Assembly (NCBI RefSeq): GCF_008933955.1
Contig: NZ_WBXO01000007.1
Span: 62,001-126,000 of the forward strand
Source of the DNA: Heliorestis acidaminivorans
Lineage (GTDB): Bacteria; Bacillota; Desulfitobacteriia; Heliobacteriales; Heliobacteriaceae
Direction of reading: 5' to 3'
Length of the DNA: 64,000 nt
Each line of letters begins with the position of its first letter. The stretch's first letter is position 1. The notes under the pieces are model-generated. The model saw only the letters and a program-made list of their open reading frames with translations, had not been told where the DNA came from and made no database searches. Position numbers and translations under genes: made by a program. Positions 53,388 to 63,015 of the stretch are shown piece by piece.

Positions 53388-56105
53388 TTGAATAAAACTT
53401 CCACAATGATAAAAAATCGGTTAAGTCTAAGGCAACCGCAAACCGAAAGCTTAGAGATACTAGAATATTTATCCGATCAATTATCCTTGGAAAAGGAAGT
53501 TGATTTATTAGTGGAATTGGAAAAGGTAAAAAGTAAATTCCCGACTTGCATTGACTTTGAAAGAAATTTTCCTTCTATTTGTTTTGCATTAGCAACAGGT
53601 GTTGGTAAAACTAGGTTAATGGGAGCCTTTATATCTTATTTGTATATTGAAAAAAGGATAAAAAACTTTTTTGTTCTTGCTCCAAATCTAACGGTATACA
53701 ATAAGCTAATAGATGATTTATCAAATGTAACCAGCCCTAAGTATGTATTTAAGGGAATTGCGAATTTTGTGCATAATCCTCCAGTTATCATTACCGGGGA
53801 TAATTATGAAGAATTTCGACAGCAAAAACTATTTCACTCTGAAGTACGCATTAATATTTTCAACATTTCTAAAATCAACAGGGACACACAGAAGTCACGA
53901 AGAAAAGACGAAGAACATCTTCCTCCAAAAATCAAGAGGCTATCCGAATATTTGGGGGAATCATATTTTAATTACTTAGCTAGCTTGCCAGATCTTGTAT
54001 TACTAATGGACGAATCGCATCACTATAGAGCTGACCGTGGGATGGCAGTGTTGAATGAGCTTAAGCCAATTTTAGGCCTTGAACTAACTGCCACACCTCA
54101 AGTAGAACAGGGAAGTAATACTATAAAGTTCAAAAATGTTGTTTATGAATATTCTTTAGCACGTGCAATTGATGATGGCTTTGTAAAAATACCTGCTGTG
54201 GCTACTAGAAAAGACTTTGATCCAAGTATTTTTTCACAAGAAGAACTTGATAAAATAAAGTTAGAAGATGGATTACGTGTTCATGAAGAAATAAAAGTAC
54301 AATTAGAAATATATTCCCGAGATACAAAGAATAAGAAAGTAAAACCTTTTGTTTTGGTAGTTGCAAAAGATACCGAACATGCTGGAAAGTTAAAAGATTT
54401 AATACAGTCTAATGAGTTTTTTGATGGGAAATATAAAGATAAAGTTTTAGAGGTTCATTCAAATCAATCAGGGGCGGAAAAAGACGAAAATATTGAACAG
54501 CTTCTCTCTTTAGAGAATCCCGAAAATGATATTGAAATTGTAATTCACGTAAATATGCTTAAGGAAGGCTGGGATGTCACGAACTTATATACAATTGTCC
54601 CATTGAGAACAGCAGCGTCTACTACATTACGGGAACAAACGATTGGCCGTGGTTTGCGTTTGCCCTACGGTGTAAGGACTGGCATCAATGAAATAGATAA
54701 ACTAACGATAATTTCTCACGATCGCTTTCAAGAAATAGTTGATGAAGCTAATAAACCTGAGTCTATTATAAAAAGACAAAATATTATATTTCTTGAAGAT
54801 GAAGATACTGACAAACCAAAGACTATAGTAACATCACAAAATGCTGTACAGCAGCAAATCGAAGAACGAGAAAAAGAACTGGAAGATATTAAAGACCCAA
54901 ATGATAAGCAAAAGCTTATCATTGGAATAAAAGCAGATAAAGAAATCATCAAAACAGTTAACGATCTAAGTAAGGTTGTAAAAAAAGCAAAAGATCTTCA
55001 AAGTAAAGAAACAAAAGAAATTGCTATAAGTAACTTAAAGGAAAGTTTGCTAGCAGATCCACAACAAAAAATTTTCGTAGAAGAAATCATAGAACAAGTA
55101 AAAGAGAGATATGATAAAATTGTAGAGTCTATGCTGCAAAATACTATCGAAATACCTAGAATTATCATACAACCTACCGACAACATAAAGTACTGGTTTG
55201 ATGATTTTGACTTAGATACAAAAAATTTGAACTATCAACCTAGTAGCGAAACGATTATGATAAGAACTTTAACGGATGGCAAGATTGAATTCTTAGACTC
55301 GCATAGAGGAAAAGTAAAATATGATTCTTTAGATAAAGTCATTGTGAGTGAGCTAATGAATTTTCCAGAAGTAGAGTATGAGAAGACGGCAGACTTATTG
55401 TTTAAACTAGCAAATCAAGCGATTGACAAGTTCAAAACATATTTGACTGACGAAAATGATATTACTAATGTAGTTGTTACAAAGAAAACTGAGATAGGTA
55501 GATACATTTATGCTCAAATGAAAGAGAATTTTCATTATGACATACCTGACTATGAAGAGCCAAAAGTGTATGCTTATACAGAAATTAAAGAGCATAATCT
55601 TTCCAAGTATGAAGAAGATGATATTTTTGACTATAAACAAACAATTACGCCAACCAGTGATATTCGCAAAAAAGTATTTACTGGATTTAAAAAAGCATGC
55701 CACAATCTTTACAAGTTTGATTCCAAGACAGAAAAAGACATGGCGATTATATTAGAAGATGACGATAGTGTTCTAAAGTGGTTAAGACCTGCAACAGGAC
55801 AGTTTAGAATCTACTGGGATTATAACTCAAGAGAATACTTGCCTGACTTTGTGGTTGAAACAACTGATGCTATATACATAATAGAAACCAAGAAACGTAA
55901 TGATGTTGATACAAGAGAAGTTCGAAGCAAAGCAAAAGCTGCATTAGAGTATTGCAAATATGCAACAGAATTTACGGTGAAGAATGAAGGCAAGCCTTGG
56001 AAGTATGTTTTAATTCCTCATGACGTCGTCAAAGTTAACATGACTTTTAACTTTCTTGTTGAAAAGTATGAGATAAATGATTTAAAAAGCATAGAATCTG
56101 AATAA
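53388..56105 (+). CDS. Type III Res-like restriction subunit (helicase-nuclease)
   Basis: About 905 aa from TTG 53388 (SD aggagg 8 nt); the GTG at 53379 is part of the SD. Walker A ATGVGKTRL (about 70), motif II LLMDESHHY, motif VI region REQTIGRGLRLP, and C-terminal nuclease EYLPDFVVETTDAIYIIETK in PD-(D/E)XK order. Cuts unmodified DNA after ATP-dependent movement. Followed by a terminator. Confidence 0.9.
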   Translation: MNKTSTMIKNRLSLRQPQTESLEILEYLSDQLSLEKEVDLLVELEKVKSKFPTCIDFERNFPSICFALATGVGKTRLMGAFISYLYIEKRIKNFFVLAPNLTVYNKLIDDLSNVTSPKYVFKGIANFVHNPPVIITGDNYEEFRQQKLFHSEVRINIFNISKINRDTQKSRRKDEEHLPPKIKRLSEYLGESYFNYLASLPDLVLLMDESHHYRADRGMAVLNELKPILGLELTATPQVEQGSNTIKFKNVVYEYSLARAIDDGFVKIPAVATRKDFDPSIFSQEELDKIKLEDGLRVHEEIKVQLEIYSRDTKNKKVKPFVLVVAKDTEHAGKLKDLIQSNEFFDGKYKDKVLEVHSNQSGAEKDENIEQLLSLENPENDIEIVIHVNMLKEGWDVTNLYTIVPLRTAASTTLREQTIGRGLRLPYGVRTGINEIDKLTIISHDRFQEIVDEANKPESIIKRQNIIFLEDEDTDKPKTIVTSQNAVQQQIEEREKELEDIKDPNDKQKLIIGIKADKEIIKTVNDLSKVVKKAKDLQSKETKEIAISNLKESLLADPQQKIFVEEIIEQVKERYDKIVESMLQNTIEIPRIIIQPTDNIKYWFDDFDLDTKNLNYQPSSETIMIRTLTDGKIEFLDSHRGKVKYDSLDKVIVSELMNFPEVEYEKTADLLFKLANQAIDKFKTYLTDENDITNVVVTKKTEIGRYIYAQMKENFHYDIPDYEEPKVYAYTEIKEHNLSKYEEDDIFDYKQTITPTSDIRKKVFTGFKKACHNLYKFDSKTEKDMAIILEDDDSVLKWLRPATGQFRIYWDYNSREYLPDFVVETTDAIYIIETKKRNDVDTREVRSKAKAALEYCKYATEFTVKNEGKPWKYVLIPHDVVKVNMTFNFLVEKYEINDLKSIESE

Positions 56106-56107
56106 AA

Positions 56108-56142
56108 GCAGAAGTCAGGATTGCATAATCCTGACTTCTTGC
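56108..56142 (+). terminator. Terminator of the SNF2-Mod-Res operon
   Basis: AAGTCAGGATT/AATCCTGACTT, flanking G-C pairs, partial T-run. Confidence 0.75.
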
Positions 56143-56160
56143 AATAAATCCCCATTGTAC

Positions 56161-56840
56161 TTACAGCATATCTCTAATTCTATTGTTCAGAATGTCAATA
56201 AACCTTCTATTCATAAAATCATTCTCATATACTTCAGAGCAAATGCGGAGCCATTCATCTTTAGATACTCCTAGTTAGTTGTTCTTCGAGATCAGAAATA
56301 TCAACCTCTTCGGCATTTTCATAGCTTTCTACAAAGTATATTCCGAGTGCCATTGGAGATTCAAAAATATCAAAGTACGAAAAAAGCTCCAGGGATTGAT
56401 TCCATCGAGCATTATAATCCTGGAAAAAAGCAAAAGCTCATCAAAGATATTTTCAGATTTATTTTTCCATAGTGATCTTAGTCTTGCGCTGAAACGTTGC
56501 ATTTCAGGTATTAGCTCTTTGTTCTTGCATTTATCGGAGTCATTCAATAAATTTAATAATTCATCTAAGGGACATTGAGGAACCCCTATTTCGTACTCTT
56601 CTGTTAAATGTGTGTAGAAAGCAGTCGGAAAAAAACATAGTTGATATATCCGAGCAAGGCTTTTGGATTAGGCAGATGCACCCAATTACCGAAGCTCATA
56701 CCTCGACAGTGGACAATAACTCCGTGAAAAAATACTGAGTTTTTCGTGATGGTCTGATTCGCAAAGGGAGCATCTTGTTTATCTTTGTTTAAGATGTTAT
56801 CCCAAAAGAGGTAATTATTATAGGTGCTAATCGTTACCAC
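56161..56840 (-). pseudogene. Frameshifted hypothetical gene
   Basis: A protein of about 225 aa can be read only by changing frame three times. ATG 56840 reads to KALLGYINYVFF (one T short in a run of seven near 56630). The next segment PTAFYTHLTEEYEIG reads to IFDELLLF (again one T short, near 56427). QDYNARWNQSLELFSYF reads to SDLEEQLT, and the last segment LGVSKDEWLRICSEVYEND reads to the stop at 56161. All four segments have coding-like composition. Decayed gene or homopolymer sequencing errors; family not recognised. Confidence 0.7.
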
Positions 56841-56852
56841 TCCTTGAGTAAC

Positions 56853-57074
56853 TTATAGATCCATCTTATTTAGCATATCCCGTAAAGCGATTAATTCTTC
56901 TCTCGTTAGTGTTACGCCCTTGCCCATCTTTGCATGCTCTGGTGCCCAATCACGAATATCATACTTAGGGGCTTTGTCGTTCCAACTGATTAGGTTGACT
57001 TCCTTTTTCCAGCCTTTTGAGCCTTCGGAAAGAGTTCCGAAGTGCTGGGTGATCTTGTATTTGATTTCGGCCAT
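56853..57074 (-). CDS. YdbC/PC4-like ssDNA-binding protein
   Basis: 73 aa, SD aaaggag 8 nt. MAEIKYKITQHFGTLSEGSK, WKKEVNLISWNDKAPKYDIR(DW) and MGKGVTLTREEL reproduce the small YdbC/PC4 family, dimeric single-stranded nucleic acid binders common in Firmicutes. Adjacent to the frameshifted gene. Confidence 0.88.
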   Translation of the reverse strand: MAEIKYKITQHFGTLSEGSKGWKKEVNLISWNDKAPKYDIRDWAPEHAKMGKGVTLTREELIALRDMLNKMDL

Positions 57075-57253
57075 GATATTGACTCCTTTCGGATTTGGGA
57101 GTTATTCGTTATAAGGGTTATCTACAAGATTTGTTTTTTAGCATGAAGGCATACGTTTTGTAGGGAAAGATTATAAAGCTGTAAAAGGGATAGAGTTTTT
57201 CCCTAGTCGTTTATCGTAGTTTCAAGAAGATTTTGCGCAGCTCTCATACAAAA

Positions 57254-57287
57254 TTCGACAGGATTTTTACTATGGAAGTGATATACT
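57254..57287 (+). promoter_or_regulatory. Spo0A-box promoter (second of three)
   Basis: ACAAAATTCGACAGG with TTCGACA 57254-57260, exactly 21 bp, TATACT 57282-57287. Confidence 0.6.
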
Positions 57288-57313
57288 TTTTATAACCTAA
57301 CATTTCGTTCTGG

Positions 57314-57357
57314 AACCAGCCGGGGTTGTGCAAAGCAGCCTATGACTGGTTTTTTCT
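57314..57357 (+). terminator. Attenuator-like hairpin in the leader
   Basis: AACCAG...CTGGTT outer stem with inner GGTTG/CAGCC pairs and T6 tail, 27 nt after the -10. A similar CCAGCC-type hairpin follows the third such promoter (62348). Confidence 0.6.
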
Positions 57358-57499
57358 ATTTTTACTTAGAGATATTTCGGCGCTTAACAAAAATACTCCT
57401 GAGTCTTTTCTGATAATTGGCAACACAAATAAAAATAAGTCAATAGAAGAATTAATCAATTTTACAATTCCAGATTGCCGTTATTCCGGTGGTGTGTGA
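57326..57499 (+). CDS. Possible small ORF or gene remnant, 57 aa
   Basis: TTG-started frame without SD through the attenuator; ends FTIPDCRYSGGV. The DISALNKNTPESFLIIGNTN part reads like protein, so it may be a remnant. The rest of 57358-57835 shows no feature. Confidence 0.2.
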   Translation: MCKAAYDWFFLFLLRDISALNKNTPESFLIIGNTNKNKSIEELINFTIPDCRYSGGV

Positions 57500-57835
57500 A
57501 GATTCCTTTTTTCATGGAAAACAAAACCACTCTGTATTAGATAATACTCTTTTTTGTTGTATTTGCATCTGGATTTCTAGAATTTTTACGTTTTCGTGAC
57601 AATTCCGCTAAGCTCTGTGACATAAGGATTTGAGGGCATTTTTGAGATTAAGATGCGTAGACTCTCTGAAATTTTCATTGGATTGCTCAATACTGAATTT
57701 CATGACGTTCACCCTATAGGTGAGATTTAGAATCTTTTTTTAGAAGTAATTAAGTCTATTTTACGTCAATATTCGAGGTTTTTCTCTAGCTAATTTCTGC
57801 GGATTCAGGAAATACTAATAAATTTGGAGGCAAAG

Positions 57836-58750
57836 ATGACATCTATATTTCCAAAAGAGGCTAAAATAATTTCTTTTATCAATATGAAAGGTGGAGTTGG
57901 AAAAACAACATTAACTAAAGATTTAGGTTACTTTTTAGCTACACAAAGAAATTATAAAATATTATTTATTGATCTAGATCCACAGTCTAATTTAACTCAA
58001 TCATTTTTCAGAAAGTTTGGCTACCATCAAGAAAATCTTCTTGATATAGTAGACATAGAAGCAGAAGATGATAGTATTTTAGAAGTTTCTTCTTACACTA
58101 GTGGTAAGAAGACTATTGGTAGCGATATATCAATTCAAAAGTTGTTTAAACCCGGGGTTATTTCGCATCTAAAAAAGGATGATTGTCTTTTAAAATTAAA
58201 TGAGTACATATCAATAATTCCTGGTACATTAAAAGCCATCTTCTCAGAAAGAAATAGTAATATAGAAAATCACCTTTTTAACTATATTAATCAAACAAAA
58301 CTGAAAGAGGATTTTGATTTCATTTTTATTGATTGTCCACCAACATACTCTAATTACACTATTTCAGCTTTAATAACAAGTGATTATTTTATTACACCAA
58401 GTAAACCAGATGCATATTCCGTTCTAGGAATTGAAATGTTACATGAAGTTGTTAAACGAGTAAAAGAAGAACATCAAGTATATTTCACTAATAAGAGTTT
58501 AAAATCTCTGGGAGTAATTTTCACAGAGCTAGCTCCTTACAGTAAAGGCTACTCTGACCAAGTACATGAGATTAAAACCTCTTCAAAAATTCAAGAACTA
58601 AATATTCATTTCTTTGAAAATCACTTTGTTTATAATAGCTATATACCAAAAAGAGCTGAATATTTTATTAGTGATTCATCTAGTAGTACAAAAAATGATT
58701 TAATAGTCTTAACCGATGAATTTGAAAGAAGGTTTAGTGAAATTGAATGA
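57836..58750 (+). CDS. ParA-family ATPase
   Basis: 304 aa from ATG 57836 (SD ggagg 5 nt). Deviant Walker A FINMKGGVGKTT, Walker A' FIDLDPQSNLT, Walker B FIFIDCPPTY. A Soj/ParA-type partition ATPase. No ParB homologue or parS site is seen; two unknown AT-rich genes follow. It may act with them in a partition-like or other cassette. The window then has both actin-type and ParA-type segregation genes. Confidence 0.88.
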   Translation: MTSIFPKEAKIISFINMKGGVGKTTLTKDLGYFLATQRNYKILFIDLDPQSNLTQSFFRKFGYHQENLLDIVDIEAEDDSILEVSSYTSGKKTIGSDISIQKLFKPGVISHLKKDDCLLKLNEYISIIPGTLKAIFSERNSNIENHLFNYINQTKLKEDFDFIFIDCPPTYSNYTISALITSDYFITPSKPDAYSVLGIEMLHEVVKRVKEEHQVYFTNKSLKSLGVIFTELAPYSKGYSDQVHEIKTSSKIQELNIHFFENHFVYNSYIPKRAEYFISDSSSSTKNDLIVLTDEFERRFSEIE

Positions 58751-59162
58751 TCTAGAAAAGTTAAGGAATCTCCTGCAATCATTAAAAAATGTAAAAAATG
58801 ATGATATTTATAGAAGTAAAGCTTACAGTATATATGTAATATTCTTATTATCGACAGAGATATTCAAAAATAATATCGATGTTAAGGATTTTTTCGAAAA
58901 AAACCCTGAATTCCTATTATTTATAAAAAAATACAAAATGGAATTAAAAGATTATTTATTTAATAGTAGGACTGTCTTAGTAGGAAGATTCATAAGAATA
59001 ATTCAAAAAGCAGAAATAGCTGATTTAAAAGCTATAATGAAAGTAATTCAAAATATTGCTTTCTTCGAAGCCAAGAATACTAACTTAATTAATAATAAAC
59101 TAAAAGATAATGAGGAAAATTACTACGATTCCCTATTAAAACAATTTAAGCGAGGTAATTAA
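58743..59162 (+). CDS. Unknown helical protein in parA cassette
   Basis: About 139 aa. Probable TTG start overlapping the parA stop (ATTGAATGA); a GTG at 58737 or ATG 58716 would be alternatives. All-helical, Lys/Ile/Asn-rich; no motif. Coupled to parA on one side and the next gene on the other (1 nt gap). Confidence 0.6.
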   Translation: MNDLEKLRNLLQSLKNVKNDDIYRSKAYSIYVIFLLSTEIFKNNIDVKDFFEKNPEFLLFIKKYKMELKDYLFNSRTVLVGRFIRIIQKAEIADLKAIMKVIQNIAFFEAKNTNLINNKLKDNEENYYDSLLKQFKRGN

Positions 59163-59163
59163 C

Positions 59164-59853
59164 TTGATAAATTCTTATATCAATGAATATAAGACTTTAA
59201 CCAATAAACTATTTCCATATAGCATGTTAGATTTTGATGATGTAACTACTATAGAAACATTAGAATCTATGTTTAATTCGATAGAAATAATTTATACATA
59301 TGTAAATTCAACCGCATCTTTAGACTCTTGGATTACATTAAAGTTAAATGAAGTAAAAAATCAATTATTAATCTCTCTTTATTATTTACCTCAGTACACA
59401 GAATATGTTTTTAATTCTTTTAAAAGAAGTATTGCTGAACTTATTTTGAAAATTACAATATACTCTGCTTCTATAGATGCTAAAACTGTCGAATATCAGA
59501 ACAGTATAAATAATATACAGTTTAGAACATTGAAAGATAGAATAAAAAATTTACAACAATATAAAGATTCTTTTAAAAACACATTGGATAACTTTTTCGC
59601 CTTCTATGGTAGTAGTTCTAATAATATTCATTTAAAAAACTCATCAACCATTATTGAGTATATTGAAGCCTATAATTCTATTACTTTAAAAGAAATCAAA
59701 CAGGTGCGAAATTTTGTAATTAAAGTTGAAAGCTTTTTATTAACTATTTTCCCTAAGCTACATAATTTAAATGATAAGGAGTTCAATATGCCTGCAAAAA
59801 TCCAGCTGAAAAAAGTATTATCTGACACTTTATACAAAAAATACTTTTGTTAA
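59164..59853 (+). CDS. Unknown helical protein, third gene of parA cassette
   Basis: 229 aa, TTG start with SD gaggt 7-9 nt upstream. Helical and AT-rich; no HEPN catalytic RxxxxH and no DNA-binding motif recognised. Its link to the ParA ATPase is by gene order only. Confidence 0.6.
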   Translation: MINSYINEYKTLTNKLFPYSMLDFDDVTTIETLESMFNSIEIIYTYVNSTASLDSWITLKLNEVKNQLLISLYYLPQYTEYVFNSFKRSIAELILKITIYSASIDAKTVEYQNSINNIQFRTLKDRIKNLQQYKDSFKNTLDNFFAFYGSSSNNIHLKNSSTIIEYIEAYNSITLKEIKQVRNFVIKVESFLLTIFPKLHNLNDKEFNMPAKIQLKKVLSDTLYKKYFC

Positions 59854-59879
59854 AAATATAAATTTACTTTTCGCTGCCC

Positions 59880-59905
59880 TTCGACAAAAATAAAGAATTT
59901 CGACA
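59880..59905 (+). promoter_or_regulatory. Tandem 0A-like boxes
   Basis: TTCGACAAAA at 59880 and 59899, 19 bp apart (two helical turns), 27 nt after the parA-cassette stop. No downstream gene before the group II intron, so purpose unclear. Confidence 0.45.
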
Positions 59906-60071
59906 AAAGCACTTTAACGTAGCTCTGATTGAAAAAATTTTACATACGGTTAAACAGCTTAGCTTAGATATATTCAAGCAGACAAACTATCTTTATTATA
60001 TGTAAAGCTTATTGCGAAGTCGTGAAATCCAGTAGCCCTTGAACCCACCCTTGGTGTTAGGATAGTTGTCG

Positions 60072-61988
60072 GTGCGCCGAGCAAAGGGCGCAGTATATAG
60101 TGGGTGCGAATCCCACCGAATAAGGTCTAGCCAACCACTCGTAGCTAGCTTTGGCCTCCAAAGGGTAACCTAAGGAGGTAAGCGTAGGCAAGCAAGGTGA
60201 TGGGCCGGAAGCAATTATGCTGAAGTGATTGAGCCTCGAAATATCCTAAACGGAAAGGCCGATGCTGTCGACAAAGCAGAAGGCAATATCACATTAGACG
60301 CAATGGCTAGACTAATGTGACTTTCCCGGGGTCATAGAGCCTGGCACGTTACACATTGTTATACTGAAGTCAACTCGGGAGACCCTGCTCGTTCTTCTAT
60401 AAAGGGAGTATGGCCGACAAGCCGAATACGCAAGGAAGCCAAAAGACTAGCAGGGAGTCGGATTGCCTAATAGTACCGAAGAAGTAGGGTAATGCCTGTG
60501 GAGGGAAGTGGGCAACAACAATAACAACCTCAATAAGGAACCATTCTGCACACAGAGGTAGATTCAAAATGGAAACGAAATTAGCGAGGATAGCAGAAAT
60601 AGCAAGAAATCGCCCTAAGGAAAAGTTCACATCCCTTGTCCATCTCATTAATGAAGAAATCTTGAGCTATCAGTAAGGAAGGCACCAGGTATAGATGGTG
60701 TGATTAAGTCTGAGTACGAAAAGAATCTGCAGGAGAATATATCCAATCTGATTAAACGAATGAAAGCACAGACATATAAACCTCTTCCTGTTCGACGAGC
60801 ATATATTCCAAAGCTAGGCACAGATAAAATGAGACCTCTTGGAATTCCCTCTTACGAAGACAAGATAGTGCAATTGGATTAGCCAAAATACTAACTGCTG
60901 TCTACGAACCAGTTTTTCACGCTTGTTCTTTTGGATATCGTCCCAAACGAGGTTGTCATGACGCGCTCAAAGCTTTAGAACACAGCATGTTTTATCATCG
61001 TACGCAGTTCGTGGTAGACGCTGATATCAAAGGTTTCTTCGATAATGTAGATCACCAATGGATGATAAAATTTCTTCAACATAGAATCGCAGACCACAAT
61101 TTGATACGGCTCATTGTACGCTTTCTTAAGGCAGGTGTAATGGAAGCGGGTATCGTTTATAACACACCTGTTGGCACACCTCAAGGGGAGTCGACTCCGC
61201 AATTTTAGCGAACATATATTTGTATTATGCTTTAGACCTTTGGTTCTATAAGTCTATCCGTCCTAAATGTAAAGGAAACGCTTTTATGATACGTTATGCA
61301 GATGACCATGTCGCTTGTTTCAAATACAAGCAAGAAGCGGAAGACTACTATAAAGAACTAAAAGAACGACTTAAGAAATTCAATCTGGAATTAGCGGAAG
61401 AGAAAACTAAAATTCTCCCCTTCGGTATGAGAGCATACGAAGAGTATCGGAGTACAAGAAAAGGAAAGCCTAGCACATTTGACTTTCTTGGGTTTACCCA
61501 TTACTGTAGTCGAAGCCGCAAAGGCAAGTTTCGAGTGAAGCGAAAAACTAGCAAGAAGAAATTTCAAGCCAGCATAAAGCGAGTTAAAGAGTGGATACGG
61601 AACAATCGCATCCTACCCATCAAAGAAATCATGGATATACTGCGGCGGAAGTTAAATGGTTATTATCAATATTATGGAATTACAGACAACGCTGCAATGA
61701 ATTACAAGTTTCACTACGAAGTGAGATATCTGTTATTCAAATGGTTAAACCGTCGAAGTCAGAGATTAAGCTTTACCTGGCCAAGGTTCACTGAAATGAT
61801 GAAAAGATGGAGAATTCCTGAACCATGTATTCACGTGAACATATTCCGCTTACGGGAAGATATCTGCTATTATCTGTGAATGTCATTGTTGAAGAGCCGG
61901 ATGCTTTAATAGAGCACGTCCGGTTCTGTGAGGGTTGTGTGAGCAATTCTACGGAACAATGTAGGAGAGTTCCGCTTCTACTCGACTA
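60072..61988 (+). mobile_element. Degenerate group II intron
   Basis: Begins GTGCGCCGAGC, the group II 5' consensus, and ends after a domain V (61894-61926: GAGCCGG, loop, CGTCCGGTTC, with the AGC triad) and a domain VI ending CTACTCGAC. About 500 nt of structured RNA precede the reverse-transcriptase frame. The RNA looks intact but the protein gene is frameshifted, so mobility would need a helper. 3' end is accurate to a few bases. Confidence 0.85.
60569..61879 (+). pseudogene. ltrA: Group II intron reverse transcriptase/maturase, frameshifted
   Basis: Starts METKLARIAEIARNRP. Breaks: deletion plus stop after LINEEILSYQ (about 60675); one base missing at 60880 (VQL then GLAKILTAVYEP); one base lost near 61203 before ILANIYLYYALD. 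RT catalytic YADD (RYADDHVACF) and the maturase X domain (WLNRRSQRLSFTWPRF) remain readable. No HNH endonuclease domain. Confidence 0.88.
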
Positions 61989-62280
61989 CGAACCTAGATG
62001 AATACTCTGGATCAAATTGAGAAACTATTCCGAATTCAGAGCCACAAAAGGTAAGGGTATTATTCACGGCTATATCGCTATATCGCGCAAACGCCGCCGC
62101 CTGGATTCTCCATCTGAGCCGGCCATCTGTAAATGGCAAGGGGCTCCGCCTGCCTCTTCAAGGCCCATTGACGTTAATCTCGAACGGGTATGGCATTTAG
62201 TCGAAGTTAGCAGCTTCGTGTACTTTAATTTATTTATTATTTAGAACACAGACTCTGGAAAGATAAAAAGAACTTTATCT
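61989..62280 (+). other. 3' flank of the intron, no recognised gene
   Basis: A locally GC-richer stretch (about 62080-62200) with a spurious 75-aa frame. On the minus strand short coding-like pieces (LEEAGGAP, GESRRRRLRD) are broken by stops. Possibly remains of an older insertion. Confidence 0.35.
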
Positions 62281-62287
62281 TACAAAA

Positions 62288-62321
62288 TTCGACAGGGCTC
62301 TATCTTGCAAAATAGTATAAT
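62288..62321 (+). promoter_or_regulatory. Spo0A-box promoter (third of three)
   Basis: ACAAAATTCGACAGGG, TTCGACA at 62288-62294, exactly 21 bp, TATAAT 62316-62321. Confidence 0.6.
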
Positions 62322-62347
62322 TTTTAGCAAAAGTAAAAGTCAGTAAG

Positions 62348-62385
62348 ACCAGCCAGTGGTTGTTCCTAGCAACTGAGTGGCTGGT
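62348..62385 (+). terminator. Attenuator-like hairpin before LexA-like gene
   Basis: ACCAGCCA...TGGCTGGT with inner GGTTG/CAACT pairs, then TTGTGTTTTT; lies between promoter and start codon. Confidence 0.6.
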
Positions 62386-62431
62386 TTGTGTTTTTCTTGA
62401 ATATAACCTTGTTAAACTAGGGGTGATCTTT

Positions 62432-62836
62432 ATGGAATTAACCCGTCAAGAGATAAATGTATTAGCATTTATACAGAAATATGTTTCAGAACATAGCTAT
62501 ACACCTTCAATTCGAGAAATTTCTGATGCAGTGAATTTGAAGTCAACGTCTAGTATACATAGATATATTAAAATACTTGAAAGTAAAGGACATTTACATG
62601 TGGACCCAAATAAACCGCGAACTATTGTGCTCAAAACTGATGAAGAATTTGAGTTAGAACCAGAGATTGAACCAGAACCAGTGACCATTACCATTGAGGG
62701 TAATACGCTTTCTATGGTGGAAGATTGTATGAGGAAGAAAAATATTTCATTTGAAGATGCGACTTGTCATCTTATCAGTATAGGATGGAAAGCTGAGCAT
62801 TTGGTTAACGAAATTGTCCCAAAAAAGGATGACTGA
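62432..62836 (+). CDS. LexA-like HTH regulator with a shared C-terminal module
   Basis: 134 aa from ATG 62432 (SD aggggtg). Residues 1-65 are a LexA-type winged helix (LTRQEINVLAFIQKYVSEH, SIREISDAVNLKSTSSIHRY). An acidic linker follows (ELEPEIEPEP). The last 50 residues (MVEDCMRKKNISFEDATCHL) recur at the end of the protein encoded at 63016; both end in KKDD. No protease domain. Probably a repressor whose tail mediates a shared contact. Confidence 0.75.
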   Translation: MELTRQEINVLAFIQKYVSEHSYTPSIREISDAVNLKSTSSIHRYIKILESKGHLHVDPNKPRTIVLKTDEEFELEPEIEPEPVTITIEGNTLSMVEDCMRKKNISFEDATCHLISIGWKAEHLVNEIVPKKDD

Positions 62837-62837
62837 G

Positions 62838-62927
62838 TTGTCAGCATTTTATCTTCTGATGATGTTTCTTTCACTGATCGAATTATTGGAAAAACTACCG
62901 TTACGGATTCAGATAGTTACTATATAG
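62838..62927 (+). pseudogene. Remnant of a second copy of the terminal gene
   Basis: LSAFYLLMMFLSLIELLE matches MSALYLPVMFLSLIELLE in the partial gene at 63722, then the frame ends after ten unrelated residues. A fragment left by the cassette duplication. 62928-63015 is otherwise empty except for the next SD. Confidence 0.55.
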
Positions 62928-63015
62928 GCATACTTTGAAACGCTTGCTTATTATTAGCGAATACGATTAAACTCTGCAAGCAAAAACCGACGGACAGGGA
63001 ACTGGAGAGGGTTTA

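Noticed and set aside
59164-59853. HEPN RNase in the parA cassette
   Set aside because: Helical protein, but the RxxxxH catalytic motif is absent.
62017-62244. 75-aa ORF after the group II intron
   Set aside because: No SD, mixed composition and no recognisable motif.
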